Assembly (NCBI RefSeq): GCF_009852415.1
Contig: NZ_WOXS01000002.1
Coordinates: 4,814,001-4,878,000 of the forward strand
From: Streptomyces sp. Tu 3180
GTDB taxonomy: Bacteria > Actinomycetota > Actinomycetes > Streptomycetales > Streptomycetaceae
DNA length: 64,000 nt
Reading direction: 5' to 3'
Each line of letters opens with the position of its first letter. The stretch's first letter is position 1. The notes beneath the pieces are model-generated. The model saw only the letters and a list, made by a program, of their open reading frames with translations, ran no database searches and was not told where the DNA came from. Of this stretch, positions 28,002-36,701 are shown piece by piece. Position numbers and translations under genes: made by a program.

Positions 28002-29153
28002 TCAGCGCGGCGGCACGGGCTGGTGGAAGTACCCGTTCCTCCCCGCTTCCCGGTAGCCCTCGAGCCCGGGGCCGTCGTTGACGGTCAGGTCGCACTCGGG
28101 CTTCTCGGAGGTGGGCCGGTTCCAGTGCACCAGGGCCCTCACCTCCGGCAGCTCCTTCACGGCGGCGGGGATCCGGGTGTACCAGTCGCGCTGGCGCAGC
28201 GGGTCGTCGGCGTCGGGCGCGGTGGCGAACTCCGCGAGCATCACCGGCTTGTCGTCGGTGATGTTCGCGCGCAGCCAGTCGTAGCCGGGCTTCTGGCTGC
28301 GCAGGAAGTCCTTCCAGTCGGTGGTGCCGTGGCACCGGTAGTAGTTGTACTGGTCCATGGCGATCCAGTCGACGTACTCGTCCCCGGGGTAGAGCGCCTT
28401 CATCTCGTCGGCGCTGCCGAGGTAGCCGGAGACGGTCCAGACCCACACCACGTTGTCGGCGCCCAGTTCACGGAACCGGTCGTGGAGGTGGCGGTACGCG
28501 GCGACGAACTCCTCCGGGGTGCCGGCGCCCTCCTTGATGCGGGCGTCGGTCTCCTGGTCGAAGGAGAGGAAGACCCGCTTGCCGTAGGCCTTGACGCGCC
28601 GGATCTGCGGGTCGAGGACCTCCTCGTCGTACTTCCCGGAGGCGATGTTCTTCCAGCCGAGCTGGGTCTCCGTCCAGTTCTCGTGGTGCGGCTCGGTCCA
28701 CACGGTGGACTCCCAGGCCAGCATGAGCAGCCGGTCCTCGCCGAGCTCCTGCTCGTCGGGGGTGAGCAGCTGCCCGTCGAGCTCGGTGCCCGACATGTCG
28801 TGGTAGTTGTAGACGAGGTCGAGCCTGCGGCCGATCCTCTTCTCGAAGCCGAGCACGGCGTCCTCGAGCGAGCCGTTCCCTGCGTACGGCACGTAGGCGC
28901 CCCACCAGGCTCCGCAGGGCGGAACGAGCGTGTCGGTGGGCGCGCAGGGACCGGTGGGCATCTCGCCGGAGGCCGCGTTGCGGGGGACGGCGTCCCCCGA
29001 GGGCTCCGGGTCGTCGGAGCGGCCGGCCCAGATGCCGAGCCCGGCGAGCAGCGCGGCCACCGCCACCAGGACGACGGCCGTGTAGCCGCGCCTGGCGGAG
29101 CGCCCCGGGTCCGTCGCCCCGCGCCCCCCGGACGGCTTGTGCGACTCCGTCAT
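28002..29153 (-). CDS. GH26-like secreted or membrane-anchored glycoside hydrolase
   Basis: 383-residue protein with a single N-terminal membrane segment (AVVLVAVAALLAGLGIW, residues 26-42) and an extracellular TIM-barrel-like domain. The pattern is like family 26 (mannanase/lichenase): probable acid/base Glu in VFLSFDQETDARIKEG, and probable nucleophile Glu in KPVMLAEFAT. A Cys pair (GPCAPTDTLVPPCGAWWG) begins the mature domain. It overlaps the upstream DUF1616-like gene as ATGA and closes the leftward polysaccharide gene set. It may trim the glycan made by the locus. Family assignment is from motifs only. Confidence 0.72.
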   Translation of the reverse strand: MTESHKPSGGRGATDPGRSARRGYTAVVLVAVAALLAGLGIWAGRSDDPEPSGDAVPRNAASGEMPTGPCAPTDTLVPPCGAWWGAYVPYAGNGSLEDAVLGFEKRIGRRLDLVYNYHDMSGTELDGQLLTPDEQELGEDRLLMLAWESTVWTEPHHENWTETQLGWKNIASGKYDEEVLDPQIRRVKAYGKRVFLSFDQETDARIKEGAGTPEEFVAAYRHLHDRFRELGADNVVWVWTVSGYLGSADEMKALYPGDEYVDWIAMDQYNYYRCHGTTDWKDFLRSQKPGYDWLRANITDDKPVMLAEFATAPDADDPLRQRDWYTRIPAAVKELPEVRALVHWNRPTSEKPECDLTVNDGPGLEGYREAGRNGYFHQPVPPR

Positions 29154-29614
29154 GCGCCACCACCGCCGGAGGACCTGCGCCGGACCGGTTCGACCGCGTC
29201 GCGCCGCGCGGCGGGCAGCGCCAGCCCCGGCAGGGCGGCGGTGACCGTGGTGAAGGCGGCGAGCGAGACGAGGAAGGCGGTCGCCGAGAAGCCCTCCACC
29301 AGGAACAGCGAGGTGGCGGTGAGCACGCCGAGCGACAGGCTGACGGGCGCGACGAGCGCGACGGCCTCCAGCCTGGCGCCGGGGGCGAGTCCGCCCGGCT
29401 GCGGGTACAGCACCGCGCAGCCCGGGCCGGACAGGACGAAGAGCAGCGCCGGGATCCAGCGCAGCGCGGAGGGGCCGGGTACGGCGGTGGCGGCCAGCGC
29501 GAGCCAGCCCGAGGCCGCGAGGAGGACTCTGAGGTGCGTCGGGGTGACCCTGGTGCCCGTGGTGTCCTCGGCCTCGTCGGTGTCGGCGATGTCCTCGGGG
29601 TCTGCGGTGTTCAT
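29150..29614 (-). CDS. DUF1616-like membrane protein
   Basis: 154-residue protein with an acidic N-terminus and about four membrane helices. LRWIPALLFVLSGPGCAVLYP followed by LEAVALVAPVSLSLGV resembles the N-terminal part of DUF1616 proteins found in envelope glycan loci; I infer this from memory of the pattern. The ATG at 29614 follows the GT-C-like gene by 40 bases and the stop overlaps the GH26-like start. Function unknown. Confidence 0.7.
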   Translation of the reverse strand: MNTADPEDIADTDEAEDTTGTRVTPTHLRVLLAASGWLALAATAVPGPSALRWIPALLFVLSGPGCAVLYPQPGGLAPGARLEAVALVAPVSLSLGVLTATSLFLVEGFSATAFLVSLAAFTTVTAALPGLALPAARRDAVEPVRRRSSGGGGA

Positions 29615-29654
29615 GGCCTGACCTTCGTCGTCACTTCGATCACCTTGTGGTCGT

Positions 29655-31559
29655 TCAGCGGGCGGCCGGGCGGTACTCCAGGACGATGCCGTAGGGATGG
29701 CTCTCGACGGTCCGGAAGAGCGGCGAGGCGGACAGCTTCGAACGCAGCGTCGCGAAACCGCCGGCCGGCAGCAGGCCCTCTCCGGCGGTGTAGATGTCCT
29801 GGGTGCGGGTGAGGACGACGTACGTCCTGGTGCGCGGCGGGATCCCGTCGGCGAGGTAACCGGCCGGGTCCTTCAGCATCTTCTCGTTCTCGGGCAGCTC
29901 CTGTTCGGCGAAGAACCAGTGCTCGAGGCGGTCGTAGCGGTGGAGCGCCTGCGGGAAGGACCCGCTGGTGGCGAGGATCAGCGAGCCGTCGGGTGCGTCG
30001 TCGAGGGCCCGGGTGACCAGCGCGGTCTCCTCGGGGGGCGTGTAGTACATCTTCTCCTTGCCGTAGTACGACGGCAGGAAGCCGGCCGTCAGCGCCAGCA
30101 GGACGGCCGGCAGGGCGAGGGCCGCGGCCCTGCGCCGCAGTGCCCTCGCCCGGCTGCGGTGGGTGCCCGCGACGGCCGGCACGAGCGCCGCGGCGGCGAA
30201 GAAGGCGGCGCCGGGCAGTCCGAACAGGTAGACGCGGAAGAGCATTTCGCCGCCGTAGTCGTTGACGGCGAACAGCGGGACCGGGGCGGCGGAGACCAGC
30301 AGCAGCGGCAGCGCGCTGCGGGTCAGCCGGCGCCGCAGCACGACGGCGGCCCCGGCGAGGGCGGCGACCGCGAGCACCATCAGCACGTTGGCGGTGCCGG
30401 CGAGTTCGGGACCGGGGCCGGTCAACTGCCCCGCGTAGCCCGCGCGGGAGTTCTGCGTCAGCTCACCGACCGACTCCTTGAGGGTGGAGAGCGTCTCGAC
30501 GAACAGCGGACGCCCCATGGTCAGGTCCCAGGTGAGCATCAGCAGCGCGGTGACGGCCAGCAGCCCGTGGTTGCGGTAGCGGCGGGTGAGGTTGAGCCCG
30601 AGCAGGCAGATGCAGAGCATCACCGGGGTGAGCTGGTGCGTGGCGTTGACGGCGGCGATCAGCGGGGCGAGCATCACCACGCAGACCGCGCGCTGCCTGT
30701 TGCCCGTGGGCGGCGGCACGGCGGCGGCCGCCGGGTCGAGGAGGGCGCGGTCGCGCAGCCGCCCCGCGGAGCCGGGGCGCACGAAGTGCCGCAGCACCAC
30801 CGCGATGACCGTCAGGTGCAGCAGGTACGCGAGACCTTGCGGTGCGAAGTAGTCCTGGCCCACCCAGTTGGCGAGCTGGAAGATCCACACGGCGGTCCAC
30901 ACCAGCCGCCAGTCGTGGCAGAAGGTGCGGTAGACCAGGACCAGCACCGGCATCATGAGCAGGCCGAGGACGACCGGCGCCCAGTTGGCGTACGCGGCGG
31001 CGCTCTCCACCCCGAAGGCGCGCACCAGGCCCGCGTTGAGCGTGAAGAAGCCGGGCCACTGTTCGTACGCGGACATGTTGCCCGACAGCGCCGCGCCCGG
31101 CCGCAGCTCACCGTTGGCGAGCAGCGTGTCGACGACGGCGTCGTGCTTGGAGGCCCACGGGTAGCGCACCGCGTCGTACAGCACCGCCGGCGGTGCCTTG
31201 AGCGCGAACAGCAGCGCGGCGCAGTGCGCCGCCGGCCACCAGGGCGCGGTGCCCGCGCGCCGCAGACTGAGCACGAACCCGGCGGTGAGGACCAGCAACG
31301 AGAGGTGGTAGGTGGCCGGGAGGCGGTCCAGCAGACCGTAGTCGCCCATCTCCCGGAAGCCGATGCGGGGCAGCGCGTGGACCCACAGCCCGGCGGCGAG
31401 CAGCAGGGTCAGCAGGCCGGTGTCGGGCGGGCGGCGCGGGATCCACCGGGACCCGCGGGCACCGTCGGTGGTCCGCCCCGCGTCCCCCGGGCCGGCGACG
31501 GGGCCGGAGGCGGGCAGCACGCTGCTCTCAGCGGTCGGTACGGGCACATGTTGCTGCAC
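29655..31559 (-). CDS. GT-C-like multispan membrane protein (glycosyltransferase or polymerase)
   Basis: 634-residue membrane protein with about 11-13 helices. The early loop after the first helix carries acidic and Arg residues (PRIGFREMGDYGLLDRLPATYHL), and a further loop has YEQWPGFF and WVGQDYFAPQGLAYL, like the polyprenyl-phosphate-sugar-using GT-C family or O-antigen polymerases. The C-terminal 150 residues are soluble. GTG 31559 has GGGGAG upstream; the first 45 residues are disordered. It sits between the deacetylase and DUF1616-like genes. Exact reaction unknown. Confidence 0.7.
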   Translation of the reverse strand: MQQHVPVPTAESSVLPASGPVAGPGDAGRTTDGARGSRWIPRRPPDTGLLTLLLAAGLWVHALPRIGFREMGDYGLLDRLPATYHLSLLVLTAGFVLSLRRAGTAPWWPAAHCAALLFALKAPPAVLYDAVRYPWASKHDAVVDTLLANGELRPGAALSGNMSAYEQWPGFFTLNAGLVRAFGVESAAAYANWAPVVLGLLMMPVLVLVYRTFCHDWRLVWTAVWIFQLANWVGQDYFAPQGLAYLLHLTVIAVVLRHFVRPGSAGRLRDRALLDPAAAAVPPPTGNRQRAVCVVMLAPLIAAVNATHQLTPVMLCICLLGLNLTRRYRNHGLLAVTALLMLTWDLTMGRPLFVETLSTLKESVGELTQNSRAGYAGQLTGPGPELAGTANVLMVLAVAALAGAAVVLRRRLTRSALPLLLVSAAPVPLFAVNDYGGEMLFRVYLFGLPGAAFFAAAALVPAVAGTHRSRARALRRRAAALALPAVLLALTAGFLPSYYGKEKMYYTPPEETALVTRALDDAPDGSLILATSGSFPQALHRYDRLEHWFFAEQELPENEKMLKDPAGYLADGIPPRTRTYVVLTRTQDIYTAGEGLLPAGGFATLRSKLSASPLFRTVESHPYGIVLEYRPAAR

Positions 31560-31584
31560 GCCGAGGCTCCCCTCCCCCAGACCG

Positions 31585-31621
31585 AGTATAGGAATTACCT
31601 TCGTTTTTCACATCAAAAACG
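31585..31621 (-). promoter_or_regulatory. AT-rich palindrome and candidate promoter before the GT-C-like gene
   Basis: CGTTTTT (31602-31608) and AAAAACG (31615-31621) form a perfect 7-bp inverted repeat with a 6-base spacer. On the minus strand a -10-like TATACT (31590-31585) follows, 26 bases before GTG 31559. Such an AT-rich block is exceptional here. It may be an operator-promoter that lets the distal three genes be expressed apart from the upstream three. Not a terminator by geometry alone, but that cannot be excluded. Confidence 0.5.
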
Positions 31622-31662
31622 TCGGACTCGTGGCCGAAGGGACCGTTGTCCGCCATCCCGGC

Positions 31663-32589
31663 TCAACCGGCGAAGACGGGCCCGCGCACGACGGCGCGGG
31701 CCCGGCGGTACCAGCGCCAGGCGATCGTCCTCGGCCCGTCGTGGTACGGGGCGACCCGCGCGCCGTCGCCCGCCAGCCAGGCCCGCACGTCGGCGAGGGT
31801 GTGGCCGCGGCGGACGATGAGGCGGGCGATGCGGTACCGCTCGTCCCGGTCCGAGCTGAGCGCGTGCCGGACGGCGGTCGCCGTCTCGTACCCGGCGCGG
31901 GCGGCCATGGCCCGTACCCGGGGGCTGTTGTAGCCGTGCGGGTAGGCGAGGTGGGGGACGGGATGGCCGAGGACGTCCTCCAACGCGGCCTTGGAGTCGA
32001 GCAGTTCGGCGCGCAGCCGCTCGGCGGTCAGCGTGTCCAGCTGGGCGTGGGTGACGGTGTGGCTGCCGATCTCCATGCCGGAACGTTCCAGCTCGGCCAC
32101 CCGGCCCAGGGTCATCATCGGGGCGGGCGGCAGCAGGCTGCGGCCGCCCGGGGCGATGGCGCCGGTGGTGAGGTACGCGGTGGCCGGCAGCGCGCGCTCG
32201 GCCAGTGCCTGCGCGGTGGGCCCGGGCAGGTCGGCGAAGCCGTCGTCGAACGTGAGCAGCACCGGCCGGGGCGGCAGGGGCGCGCGCCCGGCGAGGTGGT
32301 CGGCGAGGGCGCCGATGGTGACGGGCGTGCGCCCGCTGTCCACGACGGCGTCGAGATGCGCCGCGAACTGGCGCGGCGCGACGGTGAACTCGGCGATCCA
32401 GTCCGGCGGGTCGTCCATCACGGCGTGGTAGAGGAACACCGGGATCGCCGGGCTCCCGGGCCGCTCCGCGCCGTCGTGGGCGTCCCTCCGGGCGCCGCTC
32501 CGGGCGCCCCTTTGCGTGTCCCTCCGTGTGCCTCTCCGCGCGCCGTCCCGTGCGCCGTCCGCCACCGGTCTCCGCGCCGACGCCGTCAT
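31663..32589 (-). CDS. Polysaccharide deacetylase (CE4/NodB domain)
   Basis: 308-residue NodB-type deacetylase that removes N- or O-acetyl groups from a glycan using a metal. Motif 1 is LLTFDDGFADLPG (catalytic and metal-binding Asp pair), motif 2 is EIGSHTVTHAQL (metal-binding His pair), and a later motif AYPHGYNSP matches the family. The first 55 residues are a charged Arg/Gly/Asp-rich segment with no clear signal peptide, so location is uncertain. ATG 32589 overlaps the GT2 stop (ATGA) with GGGGGACGAG upstream. Confidence 0.85.
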   Translation of the reverse strand: MTASARRPVADGARDGARRGTRRDTQRGARSGARRDAHDGAERPGSPAIPVFLYHAVMDDPPDWIAEFTVAPRQFAAHLDAVVDSGRTPVTIGALADHLAGRAPLPPRPVLLTFDDGFADLPGPTAQALAERALPATAYLTTGAIAPGGRSLLPPAPMMTLGRVAELERSGMEIGSHTVTHAQLDTLTAERLRAELLDSKAALEDVLGHPVPHLAYPHGYNSPRVRAMAARAGYETATAVRHALSSDRDERYRIARLIVRRGHTLADVRAWLAGDGARVAPYHDGPRTIAWRWYRRARAVVRGPVFAG

Positions 32590-33896
32590 CTCGTCCCCCT
32601 CCCCGCGGCCCCCCGCAGCGCCCTGCGCGCCCGCAGGTAGCCGACCGGCCCGTACGCCATCCCCCTGCGCTGCAGACGCGACAGCCGGCGCGGCCACGGA
32701 TGGGTGCGGGTGTCGTGGGAGCCGGGGGTGCCGCCCCCGTCCGTCTCGCGCACGGCCGTCAGGGCGCGGGCGTGGGACAGTCCGCGCGGCAGCCGGGCGA
32801 GGAAGGCCGGCAGCAGGGCGGGCCGGTTGACCAGGATCGCGGTGAGGTAGGCGGTGAGGCCGGCGCCGTAGCCGTAGGCCTGGGTCTCCAGGTCGGCCCA
32901 GGTCTCCCGGTGGTGGTGCCAGACCAGCGCGTGCGGGGTGTAGCGCAGCCGGTGCCCCTGCGCGAGGACGCGCACGAAACCGTAGAGGTCGTCGCCGCCC
33001 CGGGCGGGCGTTCCCGCGCCGGTGGCCGGGTCGAAGCCGCCGACGCCGCGCAGCACGTCCGTGCGGAAGGCCATGTTCGCGCCGGAGCCGAACCGGCCCG
33101 CGGTGAAGGGGAACAGCGGCTCGTCAGCGGGCGGGTGCTGCGGGTCGTACGTCGTCGGAGTGAAACCCTTGGCGAAGCCGCCGTGGCTCTCCAGCAGGAC
33201 CTGGGCCGGGGTGCGCAGTCGGGCGGGCAGGATGAGGCCGGTGGCGCAGCCGAGCCGGGGGTCGGCGGCGAAGGGCGCGGTCAGCTCGGTGAGCCAGCGG
33301 GGATCGGCGACCACGTCGTCGTCGGTGAACGCGGTCACCTCGCCCCGGGCCGCGGCGAGCCCCGTGTTGTGGGCGGTCGCCAGCCCGGGGACCGGCTCGC
33401 GCACGTACCGCACGCGCTCCCCGTACTTCCGCTGCACCAGCTCGCGCGTCTCGTCCGTGACGGGCGCGTTGTCGACGACGACGATCTCGAAGTCCGGGTG
33501 GTCCTGCGCGAGGAGCGAGTCCAGCGCGCGGGCGAGCTGCCCGGCCCGCTCCCGGGTGGCCACGACGACGCTGCTGTACGGCGGCGCCCCGGCGGGCGGG
33601 GCCTGTCCGGGGCCCCCCGCCGCGTCCTTCGCGCCCAGGCTCCGGGCGGCCTCCGTCAGCACCGCCTTCGGGTCCGCCCCCTCCGGCACCCGCGCCGACA
33701 GCGTGCCCACCGGCCGGCCCGCCCGTCTGACCAGGAGGAACACCTCGCCGTGGGTCACCGGGGGACTGCCCGGCCCGGGTCTCAGGACGGCCTCGTCACC
33801 GGCCAGGTCCACTTCGGCGACCTGGACCGCGCCGATGGCCAGGAACCGCCGTATCTCCTCCCGCGTACGCGCACGCGTACCCGCTCCTCGGGACAT
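32586..33896 (-). CDS. Glycosyltransferase family 2
   Basis: 436-residue cytosolic GT-A glycosyltransferase. The GT2 domain starts about residue 108 with SSVVVATRERAGQLARALDSLLAQ, followed by FEIVVVDNAP and the metal-binding DDD in TAFTDDDVVADPRWL. GGDDLYGFVRVLAQGH carries the probable catalytic acid region. The first 100 residues form a separate small domain (EIRRFLAIGAVQVAEVDLAG) seen before GT2 domains in actinobacterial loci. It lies 16 bases after the acetyltransferase and overlaps the deacetylase. Confidence 0.86.
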   Translation of the reverse strand: MSRGAGTRARTREEIRRFLAIGAVQVAEVDLAGDEAVLRPGPGSPPVTHGEVFLLVRRAGRPVGTLSARVPEGADPKAVLTEAARSLGAKDAAGGPGQAPPAGAPPYSSVVVATRERAGQLARALDSLLAQDHPDFEIVVVDNAPVTDETRELVQRKYGERVRYVREPVPGLATAHNTGLAAARGEVTAFTDDDVVADPRWLTELTAPFAADPRLGCATGLILPARLRTPAQVLLESHGGFAKGFTPTTYDPQHPPADEPLFPFTAGRFGSGANMAFRTDVLRGVGGFDPATGAGTPARGGDDLYGFVRVLAQGHRLRYTPHALVWHHHRETWADLETQAYGYGAGLTAYLTAILVNRPALLPAFLARLPRGLSHARALTAVRETDGGGTPGSHDTRTHPWPRRLSRLQRRGMAYGPVGYLRARRALRGAAGRGTR

Positions 33897-33912
33897 GGGC
33901 CCTCCCCCCTCC

Positions 33913-34998
33913 TCACGACCGGCGCAGCCGTGCCGCGCCCTTCAGGGTCCGCGACGCCAGCGACGCGAGGCGCGGGCGGGCGCGGACGAAGCCGTGCGCG
34001 CGGCGCGCGGGCTCGCGGCTCAGCCAGTGCAGCGCGGCGCCCGTCCCCGGACGCGTCGCCGCTCCCTCGTAGACGGCGAGTTCGCCGGTCTTCAGCGAGT
34101 CCTTGTACTCGGCCGGGCCGCGCCCCAGGTCGAGCGTCCCGATGCCCTCGGCGGCCGCCGCCTCGGCCATCCGCAGGTGCAGCACCAGCCCGGGCGAGTA
34201 CTTGGCGAACTCCGGGTCGTACGCCGGGAACCAGCAGGCCAGGACGGAGGCCGAGCGCAGGCCGAAGTGCGCGGCGACGGGGCGGTCGCCGGCGTACAGG
34301 ACCGACAGCGTGCCCGTGCACTGCGGGGCCCGGGTCCCGGCGAGGCGGTCCACGAGCCGGGTGATCCACTCCCGCGCGAACCGGTCACGCCGCCCGGTCC
34401 TGCGGTACTGCGCCGACTTCCAGTCCATCAGCGTGCGCAGTGCGGCCGGGTCGCGTTCGTCGAAGACGAACCGCACGGGCCCGACCTGGCGGCCGAGCCT
34501 GCGCTCCTTGGCGAGGGTGGTCCTCAGGAACTTCGGCGACTGGGTGCGCAGCACCGACTCGTAGGTCTCGTAGCCCTTCTCCACGTCGATGACGTAGGTG
34601 GCGTGCTCCTCGGCCGCGTACGGCACGAACAGCTCCTGGCCGGCCTCCAGGTTGTCGAAGGCGAAGCTCGACACCGAGCAGGCCCGCAGCAGTTCGCCCG
34701 TCTGCGGGGCGTGGCCGGGGTCGAGGACCGCGCCCTGGCAGTCCGACACCCCGAACCCGATGGCCCGGCCCTGCCCCCACGCGCCCCGCTCGTAGGGCAG
34801 GAAGCCCGCCGGCCGCGCTCCGGCGTACAGCACCGCGACCCTGGCCTGCGGCCGGACCCGGCCCACTGCGGTGGTGAACTCCGGTTCCATGAAGGGGTTG
34901 CGCGGTGCGTCCGTCGCGGCGCGCAGTTCCCGCCAGCGCTCCCGCTCCCCCTCGCCGAGCTCGTCGGGCCTCAGCACGCGCATGCGTCCACTGCTCAC
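33913..34998 (-). CDS. CelD/BioF2-like GNAT-family acetyltransferase
   Basis: 361-residue protein of the GNAT group associated with polysaccharide (cellulose-like) biosynthesis. The C-terminal GNAT fold shows GTLSVLYAGDRPVAAHFGLRSASVLACWFPAYDPEFAKYSPGLVLHLRMAEAAAAEG-type order: a substrate strand, the pyrophosphate-loop region and a helix, then LDLGRGPAEYKDSL. Start GTG 34998 has GGGGGG upstream; ATG 34983 is an alternative. First gene of the leftward part of the locus. It may acylate the glycan, opposite in sense to the deacetylase. Confidence 0.8.
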   Translation of the reverse strand: MSSGRMRVLRPDELGEGERERWRELRAATDAPRNPFMEPEFTTAVGRVRPQARVAVLYAGARPAGFLPYERGAWGQGRAIGFGVSDCQGAVLDPGHAPQTGELLRACSVSSFAFDNLEAGQELFVPYAAEEHATYVIDVEKGYETYESVLRTQSPKFLRTTLAKERRLGRQVGPVRFVFDERDPAALRTLMDWKSAQYRRTGRRDRFAREWITRLVDRLAGTRAPQCTGTLSVLYAGDRPVAAHFGLRSASVLACWFPAYDPEFAKYSPGLVLHLRMAEAAAAEGIGTLDLGRGPAEYKDSLKTGELAVYEGAATRPGTGAALHWLSREPARRAHGFVRARPRLASLASRTLKGAARLRRS

Positions 34999-35149
34999 CT
35001 GACCCCCCGATCAAGTCCCCCCTGGACACTTGGAAGGTACCGCCCGAGAGCGCATGGACGGTAGAGAGCGGAGCATGTTGTTGCCAAACGGGCAGAGGCC
35101 CTCAACCGGTCGGTACCCGGCGCGGTGAGGAGGACCGGCTCGTTGTCCG

Positions 35150-35161
35150 TATTCTCTGATC
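35150..35161 (+). promoter_or_regulatory. Candidate -10 element of a leaderless HAD transcript
   Basis: TATTCT (35150-35155) is followed by six bases and then ATG 35162, with no ribosome binding site in between. This geometry places transcription start at or next to the A of the start codon. No good -35 element is visible. Confidence 0.45.
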
Positions 35162-36034
35162 ATGGCCGCACCCACCGCATTCTCACTCATCGCCACCGAC
35201 CTGGACGGGACGCTGCTGCGCGGCGACGACACCCTCTCCGACCGGTCCCTCGCCGCGCTCGCGCGCGTGGAGCGGGCCGGTGCCCGGCACCTCGTGGTGA
35301 CGGGACGCCCGGCCCCCAGGGTGCGGCCGCTCCTGGACGACCTCGGCGGCACGGGGCTCGCGGTGTGCGGGCAGGGCGCGCAGGTGTACGACGCCGGCGC
35401 GGACCGGCTGCTGTGGTCCGTCACGCTGGACCGGGAACTGGCGGAGACCGCGCTCGGCAAGATCGAGGCCGAGGTGGGCGAGGTGTACGCCGCGGTCGAC
35501 CAGGACGGCGTCGACGGGCTGACCCTGATCGAGCCCGGCTACCTGATGCCGCACCCCACCCTCCCCGCCGTGCGGGTCGAGCGGCGCGGTGACCTGTGGG
35601 ACCGGCCGATCAGCAAGGTGCTGCTGCGCCACCCGGAGCTGTCGGACGACGCCCTGGCGGCGGCGGCCCGTTCGGTGGTCGGTTCGCTGGCCACGGTCAC
35701 CATGTCGGGGCCGGGGACCGTGGAGCTCCAGCCGTGCGGGGTCACCAAGGCGACCGGGCTGGCGCTGGCCGCCGAACACCTGGGGCTGGGCCCGGAGCGG
35801 ACCCTCGCCTTCGGTGACATGCCGAACGACATCCCGATGTTCGACTGGGCCGCGCACGGCGTCGCCATGGCCAACGCCCATCCCGAGCTGAAGGCGGTGG
35901 CCGACGAGGTCACCACGTCGAACGAGGACGACGGCGTGGCCGTCGTCCTCGAGCGACTGTTCGGCGGGGCGGCCGTGCTGGGCCGTCAGCGGACGGCTCA
36001 GTACGCGCCGAAGACGTTGTCGATCGAGCCGTAG
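35162..36034 (+). CDS. Cof-type HAD-IIB phosphatase
   Basis: 290-residue haloacid dehalogenase-superfamily hydrolase. Motif I is IATDLDGTLLRGDD (nucleophile Asp), motif II is LVVTGRP, the motif III Lys is in PISKVLL, and motif IV is FGDMPNDIPMFDWA. The large C2B cap lies between motifs II and III. Such enzymes act on sugar phosphates or flavin-related phosphates; the substrate here is unknown. The start has no ribosome binding site (see the -10 at 35150). The last 37 bases overlap the convergent transglycosylase gene. Confidence 0.88.
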   Translation: MAAPTAFSLIATDLDGTLLRGDDTLSDRSLAALARVERAGARHLVVTGRPAPRVRPLLDDLGGTGLAVCGQGAQVYDAGADRLLWSVTLDRELAETALGKIEAEVGEVYAAVDQDGVDGLTLIEPGYLMPHPTLPAVRVERRGDLWDRPISKVLLRHPELSDDALAAAARSVVGSLATVTMSGPGTVELQPCGVTKATGLALAAEHLGLGPERTLAFGDMPNDIPMFDWAAHGVAMANAHPELKAVADEVTTSNEDDGVAVVLERLFGGAAVLGRQRTAQYAPKTLSIEP

Positions 36035-36486
36035 CGGTCGGCGGCGTAGTTGCAGGCCGCCGTGATGTTCGCGACCGGGTCGAACGGGTCGAAGGCGGTG
36101 CCGGGCACGTGGTACGCCTGGAAGGTCGGGTCGATGACCTGCAGCAGGCCCTTCGACGGGGTGCCCGCGGCGGCGTTGGAGTCCCAGTTGTTGACGGCGG
36201 CCGGGTTGCCGGAGGACTCGCGCATGACGTTGCGGTGGATGCCCTCGTAGGAGCCCGGGATGCCGTGCTGCGCCATGACCGACAGCGACTCGCGGATCCA
36301 GCCGTCGAGGTTGTCCGGGTAGGTCGTCGTGGAGGCGGCGGCCGTGGTGGACGGCGTGGTGGCCGCGGAGGCGCTGGTCGCGCCGAACAGCGGGAGGGCG
36401 ACCACGGCGACACCGGTGCCGGCGACGGCGAGGGAGCGGGCGAGGCGGCGGCCGCCGAAGCGGCGGGGCTGACCGGATGCAGGCAT
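35998..36486 (-). CDS. Secreted SLT-type lytic transglycosylase
   Basis: 162-residue exported peptidoglycan hydrolase. It has a signal peptide (RRLARSLAVAGTGVAVVALPLFGATSASA, cleaved about residue 41), a short Thr/Ser linker, and a compact SLT domain: catalytic Glu in NVMRESSGNPAAVNNWD, GTPSKGLLQVIDPTFQAY, and the C-terminal NITAACNYAADRYGSI. ATG 36486 has GGAGAGGAA upstream. Its long leader holds a ydaO-type c-di-AMP riboswitch, which fits the known control of Streptomyces cell-wall hydrolases. Confidence 0.93.
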   Translation of the reverse strand: MPASGQPRRFGGRRLARSLAVAGTGVAVVALPLFGATSASAATTPSTTAAASTTTYPDNLDGWIRESLSVMAQHGIPGSYEGIHRNVMRESSGNPAAVNNWDSNAAAGTPSKGLLQVIDPTFQAYHVPGTAFDPFDPVANITAACNYAADRYGSIDNVFGAY

Positions 36487-36503
36487 GTCTGGGTTCCTCT
36501 CCT

Positions 36504-36701
36504 ACGCCTGCGAGGTGAGCTGTCGGGTTCGGGCGGGAGAGTGCCCGGCCGTGCCCCTGCGGGCACGGCTTCACCCCGAGCCGTTCCGGCGTGTGGCCGG
36601 CCCGGCGACTTACCTGGGTCCCCCGCTCCTGCCGTGCGTGAGTGAGTCGTCGTGGGTCGATGCGGGTGGCGGCAGGATTCGGCGTCCACCCGGCAGGCCG
36701 G
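36504..36701 (-). ncRNA. ydaO-type c-di-AMP riboswitch
   Basis: On the minus strand the leader of the transglycosylase gene carries the ydaO core blocks in order: GCCGAATCCTGCCG, GGAGCGGGGGACCCAGGTAA, CTCGGGGTGAAGCCG, and CCGAACCCGACAGCTCACC followed by TCGCAGGCG. P1 can form between GCCTGC (36698-36693) and GCAGGC (36511-36506), and an inner helix between CCTGCCG (36676-36670) and CGGCAGG (36634-36628). A hairpin CCGTGCCC/GGGGCACGG lies in a variable arm. It ends 18 bases before the start codon. In the known family c-di-AMP binding lowers expression. Confidence 0.88.
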
